NCBI GenBank assembly: GCA_029448655.1
Contig: JACCLO010000011.1
Span: 2,604,001-2,668,000 of the forward strand
Reading direction: 5' to 3'
Source: Wolfiporia cocos
Lineage: Eukaryota > Basidiomycota > Agaricomycetes > Polyporales > Phaeolaceae
DNA: 64,000 bases
A model generated the notes under the pieces. It searched no databases. It was not told the DNA's origin and saw only the letters and a program-made list of their open reading frames with translations. The translations under genes and the position numbers were made by a program. This document shows, in pieces, positions 54,557 to 64,000 of the stretch (positions are counted from its first letter, which is position 1; each line of letters begins with the position of its first letter).

Positions 54557-55696
54557 CCGGCTCGACTGCGTGATCTGCCTGGAGGCAATCGCAGACCGCG
54601 GGGTGCCGACGTCGGCTGGGTTCGCGCCGCATGCTGGGCCTGACGGGTATCTGGTCGATGCTCGGCTTGGGCGGCGAGATGGATGCAAGCCTCCAGCGAT
54701 AAGTTCGTGAGTTAGGTAGGGTGCTAGAGGTATAGAAAGTTGCTCGGGCATAGAGTTGTGGGGGTTATAGAGCCTTGGAGACAACAGAGGCAAGTGCCCG
54801 CGACATTCAATCTTGTATTGGCCGCATTTCTAACGGTTCGTATCCCCTCTCTCGGCACACACGCAGATCTCGACACGGCCTGCATGATCTACCGATTTCC
54901 CGCATAATCTACAGATGGCCCATTCAATTTCCCGATTCCCTCCAGGTGAGTGCCTCCTCCCCATGCTCTCTCATTCACAGCTAGTGCGCTCGTTGCCGGG
55001 ATGGGCTCTGAGAAGGGAAGGAGAGGTAAGCGCGTCGGGTTCGCACCAGCAAAATCGCTGTCTTACCTCTGCAGACGACCCCGCGACGTCAGTATGTGCT
55101 GCCCGCGACCTCTTCGATCGCTGCGGCGCTCGCTCGCCTCGCTTCCCGCTCCACTCTCGACAGTCTGCGGCTGCACTGTCTGTCACCGCCTCCCTCGCCA
55201 TCACAGCCGTCTGCTTTCGCCACCACAGATGGCGATGGCCTTCTCTCGCCTCGCCACACGAGTTTACGCTCTGCCCCGCGCGCACCGCCGCATACTCATG
55301 CAGCTGCACGCACGCGGCGAAGCGTGAACTGATATGCGTGCACTCGCCCGCTCACTCATGCCCTTCCCCACCGTTGATGGTGAGCGGCCCCACCTGCAGG
55401 CCTCCGTGCAGCTGCTCGCGAGAACACGAATTTCGGGGATGGACGTTGCGTGCGCGCTCAAAGACGACTGGGGCGACAAAGAGAGAGGCGAGTGTGGATG
55501 AGGGGAGCGTTCCAGGGGCGCATTCGAGGTGCAGGGGCGCATTCGAGGCGCGTAGGCACAGCGAGCACAGCACGGTGAGTCCATTGCCATTGCACTACGT
55601 GGATCTCGTTGATGTGGTGCGAGATGCGTCGGCAGTGCCTCCCCACGGAACGCGTCCATGGGTGGCGGCAGCGGCGAAGCCAGTGGCATCTTCAGT

Positions 55697-55860
55697 GTCG
55701 CCCTCGTCCGTTGTCGCCTCGTCCGTTGTCGCCTCGTCCGTTGTCGCCCTCGTCCGTTGTCGCCCTCGTCCGTTGTCGCCCTCGTCCGTTGTCGCCCCTG
55801 TCCGTTGTCGTACTCGTCCATTATCACCCTTGTCCGGTGTCAACCTCGTTCGTTGTCGTC
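55697..55860. repeat. Minisatellite, about 15-16 bp unit
   Basis: About ten head-to-tail copies of a unit close to CCTCGTCCGTTGTCG, with units drifting in sequence at the right end. It gives repetitive open frames in all phases (Ser/Val/Val and Asp/Glu/Gly-rich), which should not be called genes. Confidence 0.9.
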
Positions 55861-56359
55861 GAGGCAGGCAGCCGCTGCGTCGTGCGCCCGACTCAACATG
55901 CCATCTCCAGTCGGCGACCGGCCCTCCAACGGCACACGCCTCTGTCCACCCCTCTTGCTGTGTTGGCGATGCTGGCAGGTTCAGCAGAGCCCCCCATGGT
56001 GAGTGCACCCACCACGTACCATCTCGCTCATGGGCTCCCGTTACAGGAACCCTGCCACACCGCCTCATGGCACCTCTCGTGGCAGATGCATGTGCATGCG
56101 CGCAGACGTAATCGACGATGGACGACGAAGGGCGGCGGGCGCGGAGGGATGAGAGGGGCAGGGCACGAGGGGGCTATGACGGAGTGACGGCGCGCGCTGT
56201 GAAATCGTCGTTGTCGATGAAAGAAGGTGGGCGGTGTGAATTCTGAGGCTGGAGCATGCACCTGTCTTGTACGTGGCGAGGGCGCTCGACAGAATGACGG
56301 CCAGGGTCGGGAGAGTGCAGAGCATGGGGAGAGCGCGAGGTACTGGGCAGCCAAAAGGG

Positions 56360-56456
56360 CAGGTGACGAGCACAGAGAGCAGGTGGCGAGCACAGAGAGT
56401 GGGTGGCGAGCGCAGAGAGCGGGTGGCGAGCGCAGAGAGCGGGTGGCGAGCGCTGA
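56360..56456. repeat. Minisatellite, 20-bp unit, about five copies
   Basis: Head-to-tail units near GGGTGGCGAGCGCAGAGAGC, the first two slightly diverged. Embedded in the longer diverged repeat. Confidence 0.88.
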
Positions 56457-57766
56457 AGACGTCGAGCGAGACGGATGGAGAGTACAGACGTCGGGAGATC
56501 GCCCAGTAACAGTCGCACAAAGGGTGTCCCGGTGACGGCGATGGTGGTGGTGCGGGTGCATGCCGTGACGCTGACATCGGTGCCATGCAGGCAATTCATC
56601 ACCAGCAGCGTCCAAACCTGGCTCTCCAATGGCCTCCCTCGCGCTGCCTGCAGGCCGCCGTGCAGCCGCATGCTCACGCCGTCGCTGCTCGCGGGAGCGC
56701 AGATTCCGGAGTTGGACCTTACGCGCACGCTCGAAGACGACAAGGGCGAGGGAGAAAGGGGGGAGTAGACGAGGGGCGAGATGCACGACAAGCGCGGTAC
56801 GGTAGGTCCATACCGCTGCGCGAATTCCAATGATGCAGCGTGAGATACGTAGGCGGCGGCGGCGGCGATGGCAACAGCGGCGGCATCTTTAGCGTTGTTG
56901 TTGTTGTTGTCGACCTTCGTTGTCATTGTCGTCAAAAGGAGGTGGGCGAGCGCAACAGGCATGAGACTCACCTCTGGCCAGAGACTGTCCGTTGGCTTGC
57001 ACACGCCACCTCGTCCCCCAACCCTCTGGCCGTCCCCGTTGTCCTCCTTGCAGGAATCCGAGGTGCGCACCCATCTTGCGCGTGGCAAGAGCGCTCGACT
57101 GACCGAGAATCGTGGGCGGGAGAGTGCAGGGCAGGGGCAGAGTATGAGCGTGGGGCACAGGTCAGCCCAAAAGGCAGACAGGGAGCACTAGAGATGTCGA
57201 GTGAGGGAAGCGGAGAGCACAGATGTCAGGAGAACCACCCTCACAAGTTCACAAGGAAGGAGAATGTACCTGAAATAACCACCTAATGGACCCTGCATAG
57301 AAGGCCAGCCGCTACACAGGCATACAACATCCACGTATTCTCTCGAAGGAGACATCGGACAATCCTCTACGGCAGCACCACCGATATTGCTACACCCACT
57401 TTGCCTGTGTCGTCGAGCGGAGATGTTGGAAGAGGTGTACCGGGCATTTCACATCCTTCCGGAATTGTGCCACCGCATCACAGATATCTATCTACCGTGC
57501 GCGCTGTGCTTGTATGGGATTATCGTTGCCACCTGTGTGTGATGGCGAGCGCATCGCGTCACCACATTCATGATGCGTTGTGGCTGCCAAGGGAGATGGG
57601 AGGCGGGGAGTGGGGAAGTGGAGGTGTAAACCATGGTGAGGTGTATACCATGGTGAGTCATACTGTCAGCTGACAACAAGAGGTCTGATGGGATGTTCTG
57701 CAGCAACAAGTCCTGAAAGTCATCAAGACGTAAAATGACATGTACTCGTCTGACGACCTCCCAATC

Positions 57767-57800
57767 ATGGAGCATACCGATCAACGGCGGTATGCTCCAT
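57767..57800. repeat. 12-bp perfect inverted repeat with 10-nt loop
   Basis: ATGGAGCATACC is followed 10 nt later by its exact reverse complement. It could form a strong hairpin. No gene is near enough to assign a role. Confidence 0.8.
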
Positions 57801-58842
57801 GGTCGCGAAGTCGTGCCTAGAGCCAGAGTCCCTCGTGCAAGATGCTGGCCTTGCCGAAACCTTGATAGGAAATCAGGAGTTGCGCTGTCTTTTTCCCGTA
57901 GGCCACAAACATGGTGAGCGATGTTCGCTTTCAATTTATTGACTCGCTCTGATCCGTTTGTTCAAGATTTTAGCATCGCCGCGCTCAAGAGGCAGCACGA
58001 CGTTGAGGCCTCCAAGTGATGCCGGTGTCGGTGAGGACAGCAGGAGAATGGCTGTCGGCTAAGTTGTCACGTATGTGTCTTCCACGTCGTGCCACGGCGT
58101 ACAATTGAATGTGCATTCTTTTTTGTCGTCTGATCGGTGTGTTGGCCGTGTGAACCACCGCTCGGCAAAAGTGCTGCTGGAGCACAAGCAGGGCACCCAC
58201 ATCTGGGTTAAAATGTCATGAATTCACAAAGTAATGTACATTCGACAGGGTGCGCGAGCGGTGGCGGCAGCAATGCAGCGTATCGTTCTGCCGCCTATCG
58301 TACCCCGGGGTCCCCAAGGACGATCACGAAGGGAACTTGTGGGTGCCCATCAGATGACAGGCCAGCGGTCTGGCCAAATCTGACGATGAGGAGGATCTCG
58401 TGATCCATCTAGCGACCCTTCCAGTCGGTAGCGAGCGGCAGGCAAATCGATGGGCCCGTCGATTGGGGCACCGGCGGAGACAACGACGAAGCAGGTGAGC
58501 CGAGGGCGGTGAAGTCATGAGGTAATAGAACAGCAGGGAGGGCTGGGCACGCGACACGAGGCTCGCATACGCCTGGCGTCAAGGGCTGAAATTGTCCGCT
58601 GCTCGCGCTGCGCAGCATTGTGCTTGCTGGGGCCCTTCCCATGTTGATTTTGACGTGGGTGCCTTTGTCTCTCCTGCCGACTGGCTCAGTGCCCCTGCAC
58701 ATCGATTTCTTTGCAGCATAATGGGCTCAACGTGAGTGGTCCTCCTCTATCATCTGAGCTCACCGCCGATACCAGAAATCCCCGTGATGGGCACAGATTT
58801 GAGCGTGGATTGCACACGTAGCTGCAAGCGCCTCCCGGTTAG

Positions 58843-58878
58843 CCGATCTCGTAATTCCGTCCGATCTCGTAATTCCGT
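58843..58878. repeat. 18-bp perfect tandem duplication
   Basis: Two adjacent copies of CCGATCTCGTAATTCCGT. A second short duplication (GAGGACAGAGGT twice) lies about 70 bp further on. Confidence 0.85.
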
Positions 58879-59462
58879 CTGTTCACGCGACGACTATTCT
58901 TGCGTTCCCTGGCCGGTGGTCGGAGCTGTCATCGTCTCTGCACACGAGGACAGAGGTGAGGACAGAGGTAGGCGAGGCTTCTCGACTGTTGTTTCAAGGA
59001 GGTTCGAATTCCATCGGCGGTCGCAGCTGCACCAGTAAGTGTGCACGGACCTGGTCAGCACGTATAAGAGGGCGAGCGAGGTGAGGGTGGTGCTCATCAG
59101 GTTCGCCCTGGACCCTCTCGTCTCTGCTACCTGTCTGCTGCTACCATGTATCGACCTTGCGGCTACGTGATGGCAGCACAATCTTTGCTATTCGGCGGTG
59201 AGCTGTAGGCCTGCGCCATTCTCGTCCACATTGTAGGTGAGCCGCTTATGTCAATTTGAATCGTCCACTTACCGCGTCCATTTGCACCCTACAGTGCACC
59301 GCACATCGGGACCATCGTCGTGCCGTTTGCCCGTTGGTCGCCAAGCGACCGGTATCCCCGTCCTGGGTAGTCATCGTGACGCTCACGTTGCGTCCATCTA
59401 GGGCCATCCTGCAGGATTCAAGCTGGTTGCAAAATCCCGGCCCGTCCTCGGACCCATTGGGT

Positions 59463-59730
59463 ACGCACCTTGAATGCCACGCGCGCCTTTTGTTCCTTGT
59501 GAGTCTTCTCGACCTGAGCACGCAACATCTGCTCTTTGAACTCACGCTCGCACACACGGCTGTAGTCCTCGAACGCGAGCAAGATGTCGAGAGTTGGTAG
59601 CTTCTGCAGCTCGCTATCCGTCTTCCATTCCTCGGAGTCCATCACAAGCTGGTGCGCTTGCCTCCGGCGTGTCGTCGCGTCGACATCGAGTCGCTTGAAC
59701 AGTGCTACAATCTTGGAGATACTGCAGGCA
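59463..59730 (-). pseudogene. Prp40 (FF-domain splicing factor) exon fragment
   Basis: A minus-strand frame reads SKIVALFKRLDVDATTRRRQ, then AHQLVMDSEEWKTDSELQKL, PTLDILLAFEDYSRV and EFKEQMLRAQVEKTHKEQKA, matching the linker and FF-domain region of fungal Prp40/PRPF40. It has a possible acceptor before and a good donor (AAG|GTGCGT) after, so a genomic exon was copied. No other Prp40 exon (WW domains, other FF repeats) is seen nearby, hence a fragment. Confidence 0.7.
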
Positions 59731-60280
59731 CGCACGGCACGGCTCTCCCGAATTGGCTCGTCGCCAAAAGGTGTCCTCCGCCCTCTTCTTGCATCCTCGT
59801 GTCATGCTCACACTCATAGCCATCCATACAGTCGGTTCCGGCTGCGACCATTGCCGTCGACTGCGCGCTACCGTCCGGCCCTTTGCGAATCAGACATTAT
59901 GTATCGTCGAAAAGATGAATTGATCGTGTACGATAATACGCGTAGTATATGGGACGTAGCGTGGATATTCGTAGACTGCGCCGGCAGGCCTGTGTAAGGC
60001 ACCGTGGCACGACCGATGCGTGGCCGTCACGCCCAGCCATCCCTGCCGCCCAGATCAGATGCAACGGGTGAGGCTGCGGCAGATGGAGACGTGTACGGAG
60101 GCACGCGTGCATCGTCGTCCAAGGCGTGTGTGTGGAACATGCCGCTTGACGGGCAACGTGCCCTCACCAATGCACTGGGGACAACTTGAGGGAGCACGCA
60201 CCTGGGCAGCCCCACCGACGAGGTCCACAATACGACCCTGGGTGGTGCGCGTGACCACAGGGCGATTGCAGTCGCTTACA

Positions 60281-60605
60281 GTGCGCGCTTTCGACGCCGA
60301 CTCGTCCGTATCCTGTCAGCGTTTCTGAGTAGAAGGGTCACGTACCTTGCAATGGGACGTGCCGTGTCGTGCGGTGTGCGGTTCCGTAAGATGCGCTGAC
60401 AGCGTCTTGTTGCGTGCCATGGCATGGCGTTGCGAAGGAGGCTTCCGGTCGCGCCAGCCTATGGTGCGCACTTTCGACGCCGACTCGTCCGTCCCATCAG
60501 TGTTTCTGAGTGAACGGGTCACGCACCTCGCAATGGGATGCGCCGTGTGCGATTCCGCAAGATGCGCCGACAGTGTCCTATAGCGCCCCACGGCATGGCG
60601 TTCGA
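60281..60605. repeat. Tandem duplication, 183-bp period
   Basis: Sequence starting GTGCGCGCTTTCGACGCCGA at 60281 recurs from 60464 (GTGCGCACTTTCGACGCCGA) and stays alignable to the GGCATGGCGTT motif at 60421 and 60592. Identity is roughly 80-85% by eye. No coding role seen. Confidence 0.8.
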
Positions 60606-60700
60606 GCACCGTAACAGCGACTCGAGGAGCGCGTGCTTGTGCTTGCCCTCGAACACGGGCAATCGCGGCACGGGCAATATCGTTCAGCATGAGCATCAGC

Positions 60701-60795
60701 GCGTCGACGAAGACGTCCTCCGAGTCGTCCAGCTGCGTGCTCCCCATGCTCTCTCATGGCCCTGCGCCGCTTCCTGCTGCGCCGTCGTCCTCGTG
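60701..60795 (-). pseudogene. Degenerate third piece of the Sec14 gene at the breakpoint
   Basis: Matches the acidic-tail coding part of the Sec14 gene (51528-51655 in copy A) with three deletions: GCGTCGACGAAGACGTCCTC, CCAGCTGCGTGC, ATGCTCTC, CATGGCCCTGC and CGCCGTCGTCCTCGT are kept in order. It directly abuts the start of copy B. Confidence 0.8.
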
Positions 60796-60802
60796 AAGTA
60801 TG

Positions 60803-62432
60803 TCATGAACTCACTATCGAGCTCTCCCGACTGAGCCTCTTGAGCTTCTTCCCAATGTTCATGCCAACTCTCGGGATCTTGATCTTCCGCAAGCTATGCC
60901 GGTGATGCCGTGTCCCGCCCTCGCTCTCGACGCTCGTGCCCGAGCCGAACATCGACGCGGCGGACGTCGCAGAGGCCGAGTCGGACGGCGGCGTCGCAGG
61001 GCCGACCGCACTCTCGGGCGAGCTCGCCGGCGGCGTCGCCCGCTTCTCCTCCGTCTCGCCCGCCGCGTTCACCGCCTCGCTCGCCTTGCCAAACACCTCT
61101 CCCGCGTCTGCGTCCGAGCGCGCGACGTCCGCCGCCAGCTGCTGCTCCTCGGGCTCCGGCTGCGACTCCGCGGGCATGACCTCGGGCGGCGGCACCGGCT
61201 CCTCCGACTGCGGCTCCTCCGGCGCGTCGACGAAGACGTCCTCCGAGTCCTCTTCGGCGATCGAGTCCTCCAGCTGCGTGCCCTCCATGCTCTCCTCCCG
61301 CTCATGGCCCTGCCCCGCCTCCTGCAGATCTGCCACGCCATCGTCCTCGTCCGCGCCCTCCATCCCGAGCCCGATCCGCGTCCGCTCCCCGCGCAGCCAC
61401 CTCTCCCTGCGCTCCCTGCGCCGCTCCATCCACGGGCCCGCGTTGCTCAGCTTGCACCCGCCCGCCTCCGCACACGTGCACGTCCCGCCGAGGCTCGCGG
61501 GCAGGTTCTCCGCGGGGATCTGCCGCAGGAGCACCGCGCGGTAGTCCGTGCCGAGGATGTCGATCTTTGCGAGCGTCTCCTTCGCGAGCCACGGCTTGAT
61601 GAACGACCAGATCGTCGTGAAGGACGCGGGTGCGTTGATGATCGCCAGCTGCGCCATCCTGTGCCATGCGGCGGGCGCCGCATCAGCGCCGTCGCGTGGT
61701 CTCAGAAGGGAGAGGGGGAAGGAGGGGGACGTACGTCTCGGGGAAGTAGTCCTGCGAGATCTGGAACGAGTCGCGCGCGAGGTTCTTCATCTGCCAGAAC
61801 TGGCTCAGGCCAAAGCCCTGCAGGTCGACGATGACGAACGTGCCGTCGATATGGCGGCCCGCCGCGCGCGCGGACGCGGGGAGCACCTCGCGCGTGAGCG
61901 ACTCGGCGTTGACCATGATCGTCTGCCAGAAGCGCGCGGGTGTGATGTGCTTGTACAGCTCGGGCATGTTGATCCCGCCAAAGTGGTGTATGTTGAGCGG
62001 CCGGCCGCTCTTGTCCGTCTTGTGGAACCACAGCGGCCAGCAGTCGAACACCTGCGGCCGCTCGGGGTACTGCGGGCGGGTCAGCGCACGCGGGGGAGCG
62101 AGGGAGCGGGGGCGGGCACGCACATCGTAGGGGTCGAGCTGTCGGTAGAGCTCGTCGATGCCGATGCCATCGGCGGTCCTGCGCCAGTGCTGGCAGTTGG
62201 CCCACATCGTCGTCGCCGCCTTGAGGTCGAACTGGCGCGCGCGGAGAAATCGTCTGCGACGGGGCCCGCGCCGGGTGAGCGAGAAGCACAGGATGCGTGG
62301 CGACGGTACGTACAACAGGGTTGCATCGTCGGTGCCGATAGTGTCTCCGTCGTGAATGAGGTCCTGCTTCTCGAGCCCAGCCCTGAACTGCTTGAGAATC
62401 TCCTGCTGCTTCTCCTTGCTCGGCGGGGCCAT
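60803..62432 (-). CDS. Sec14-like CRAL-TRIO protein, copy B
   Basis: Intact paralogue of the gene at 51107-52727. Exons 62314-62432, 62124-62253, 61735-62069 and 60803-61658 give 479 residues. All CRAL-TRIO motifs are kept. Seen differences are few and lie in the tail: Val to Ala in the EG-DEDDG segment, and Met to Ile, Ser to Gly, Ser to Arg and Ala to Val near the C-terminus. The third intron is 9 bp longer than in copy A. Both copies look functional. Confidence 0.92.
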
Positions 62433-62914
62433 TGCGTCTGGCGGGGGTGGTAAGCTATGGGTTTGGTCGCGGACGAGGGGCTGGCGAGGGATTATATGGG
62501 CGGTGGGGCATATGATGGCGCGGAAGGAGGAGCGGCGCGGGCGGCATGGTCGAGCTGCCTACGCGCGCGCTCCGTCCGCATCCTGACCAATCTCAGTTGA
62601 CTCCACTGACCCTAGTCTCGGTGTACGCTCACGGCTGTCAGCGGGTGCCTCAGACTGGCTGCAGCTGTGCCTTTGCAGAGGGCCCTGGGTGAGCCTCTCG
62701 TCTGGCATCCTCCTGCAGCGGGGAACGGCCTACACGTAATGCCAGCATAGGCGTAGCGCCCGCCAGTTATGGAAGCAGACCTGCCTTATGCGGCTCAACA
62801 TGTCCGAGACATATTCCGAGACTCTGCATGGCCTTTCGGAGACAGCACCGCACGCGGCATTGGCGGTCAGTCGTGCGATAACGATCCAGTACAATCCTAT
62901 GCAACAAGCTTAGA
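62433..62914. other. Intergenic within copy B
   Basis: Counterpart of 52728-53209; no visible change and no gene. Confidence 0.6.
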
Positions 62915-64000
62915 CTACTCCTGGGCCTCCTTCTGCTTGCTGGCCTTCCTCTCTCGCTCCTTCTCCCACAGCGCCTCAAACTCCCCCGTCCTCTCCATCT
63001 CGCCCTTCACCTCGAGCACAAGGGAGCGCACCTCGTCCACAGACATGTCGTACAAGGCTGCCTCCCACGCGCACACCGCGAAAGGTTCATGTCGGGAGAG
63101 CGCCGACTTGCCATCGGCCGGCATGGCGAGGACACCGGTCGGCGAGCTATGCACTGCGGTACCCTCGTGCTCCAGCCTCCGTCTCGCAGCGTCCATAATC
63201 CACTTGACCGGCAGCCCGTGCATCCCAGTCCACTCCTCGACGCACCTCCCTGCGAACGTCTCCCGTGCGTGCTGCTTCACGCGTGACGCGCGGAGGAGGG
63301 CGGCGTGCTCCACGTCTCGCCCGAAGAAGCGCAGCGCGTCGTCCTGCGTGATCCCCGCGGGCGGCGCGCCGTGCCCCGCGCGTGCACGCGCATGCTCCAG
63401 GAAGCTCTGGTACATCTCGCGCCGCTGCGCGCTACGCCCGAGCACGCGGTCCGCGGGCGGGACGCGGCGCGCGTCGAAGAGCCGCGAGGTCGCGACCCAC
63501 TCGAACAGCTCGCGCTGGGTCGCGAAGCCCGCCGCCCAGCGCTCCCTTGCGAGCCCGCAGAACGCGAGGATGTCCGCGAGCGACGCGGACACGTGGAAGG
63601 ACACCGGCGGCTGCGTGGCCAGCGGCGCGGCGAGCTGCGGGCGGGGGGACACCCTCGTCGGCGTCCGTGGCAATACGGATCCAGCGCGAGCCCGCGTACC
63701 TTCAGCCCGTGCACGTTCAGCGTCAGGCCCGCGCCCCGCACGAGCAGGTTCAGGATCATCCCAAAGTCGCCGTACGAGTGCAGGAAGACGGTGCGCTCCC
63801 ACTCGTCCTCGTCGGCGCACACCCCGATGTCGACCTGATAGAACTCGTCCGCGGCGTGGTCCGCGCGGGCCACAGACGGAAAGGCACCGAGGGGGATGGC
63901 AAAGTGGCTGCGGCGGTTCCCCTCGAGAGGGATGCTGTGCGTCGCCCGCAGCGTCCCCTTCACGAATTCGTGCGTCAAGCCCGGCCGAGGGCGCGTCACG
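62915..64000 (-). CDS. Putative nucleotidyltransferase-like protein, copy B (5' end outside window)
   Basis: Same gene as 53210-54420. Exon 2 is 62915-63634; exon 1 starts at 63700 and runs off the right edge, where copy A would have about 125 more bases including the start codon and HGDLDFVV. The visible part (VDIGV carboxylate, C-terminal helical region) appears identical to copy A. Confidence 0.7.
   Translation of the reverse strand, partial: RDAPSAGLDARIREGDAAGDAQHPSRGEPPQPLCHPPRCLSVCGPRGPRRGRVLSGRHRGVRRRGRVGAHRLPALVRRLWDDPEPARAGRGPDAERARAEGTRARAGSVLPRTPTRVSPRPQLAAPLATQPPVSFHVSASLADILAFCGLARERWAAGFATQRELFEWVATSRLFDARRVPPADRVLGRSAQRREMYQSFLEHARARAGHGAPPAGITQDDALRFFGRDVEHAALLRASRVKQHARETFAGRCVEEWTGMHGLPVKWIMDAARRRLEHEGTAVHSSPTGVLAMPADGKSALSRHEPFAVCAWEAALYDMSVDEVRSLVLEVKGEMERTGEFEALWEKERERKASKQKEAQE

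Larger units (their letters stand above)
55300..57200. repeat. Diverged long tandem-like repeats
   Basis: Segments recur with clear but imperfect similarity: 56210-56345 resembles 56915-57180 (…GTGGCGAGGGCGCTCGAC… against …GTGGCAAGAGCGCTCGAC…), and 55400-55500 resembles 56680-56770 (GACGTTGCG…GACGACTGGGGCGA against GACCTTACG…GACGACAAGGGCGA). Unit length is about 0.7-1.3 kb and boundaries are fuzzy. The minisatellites sit at equivalent points, as if each expanded in a different copy. Confidence 0.6.
54557..60700. other. Repeat- and fragment-rich spacer between the duplicated blocks
   Basis: Six kilobases with no intact gene that I can support. It contains minisatellites (55697-55860, 56360-56456), diverged long repeats around 55.3-57.2 kb, a Prp40 exon fragment (59463-59730), small tandem duplications and a 183-bp tandem repeat (60281-60605). 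The open frames are mostly low-complexity by-products of these repeats. Confidence 0.7.
60797..64000. repeat. Segmental duplication, copy B (cut by window end)
   Basis: Direct-orientation copy of 51101-54295. Differences from copy A are concentrated in the first kilobase; beyond about 61825 the two look identical. Runs off the window. Confidence 0.9.

Noticed and set aside
55264..56068. Long minus-strand frames rich in Asp, Glu, Gly, Arg and Thr that look like repeat proteins.
   Set aside because: They are translations of the 15-bp minisatellite in a unit divisible by three; no motif or conserved flank.

Overview
This is a stretch of nuclear DNA from a filamentous basidiomycete, most likely an Agaricomycete. 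The genes are dense, on both strands, and broken by many short (about 45-60 nt) GT-AG introns. The gene content is fungal: cell-wall-integrity PKC1 with HR1-C2-C1-kinase order, DASH subunit DAD1, MPS1, fungal DAHP synthase. Two mainly basidiomycete families also occur, DUF6533 and DUF6535. All reading is by eye. Exon models were accepted when splice sites, reading frame and family motifs agreed, and most multi-exon models below close in frame.

Layout. 0-8 kb: the 3' end of a RasGEF, DAD1, a PKC1 homologue (minus strand) and an unrecognised 660-residue gene diverging from it. 8-18 kb, all plus strand: endosulfine (Igo1), POL12 (DNA polymerase alpha B subunit), a CWF19 splicing factor and a questin-oxidase-like gene. 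18-30 kb, mostly minus strand: an acyl-CoA synthetase ending in a PTS1-like AKL, a DUF6533 membrane protein, an uncharacterised type II membrane protein whose first exon lies inside the last exon of a nucleotide-sugar transporter, and a DAHP synthase. 30-36 kb: TIM9, a PrxQ-type peroxiredoxin and the DEAH helicase Prp2/DHX16. 36-40 kb is gene-poor; it holds a 620-bp hAT-like MITE with an 8-bp target-site duplication and a frameshifted DUF6535 relic. 40-51 kb: MPS1 kinase, a CitE-like lyase, tRNA-Glu(UUC), V-ATPase subunit c, a ZCCHC10-type zinc-knuckle protein, V-ATPase subunit d and an alpha/beta hydrolase.

51-64 kb is rearranged. A Sec14-like gene plus a putative nucleotidyltransferase gene occur at 51.1-54.4 kb and again, in direct orientation, from 60.8 kb to the window edge. 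The two copies look identical over the distal ~2.2 kb. The 6 kb between them is a patchwork: an inverted fragment of the ZCCHC10 gene, minisatellites, diverged long repeats, a Prp40 exon fragment, a 183-bp tandem repeat and a short degenerate third piece of the Sec14 gene at the breakpoint. This is the most unusual part of the window and could be a young segmental duplication or an unresolved haplotype join.

The genes do not form one pathway. They are housekeeping neighbours: signalling and cell cycle (RasGEF, PKC1, endosulfine, MPS1, DAD1), splicing (CWF19, Prp2), vacuolar acidification (V-ATPase c and d) and membrane traffic (Sec14, nucleotide-sugar transporter).
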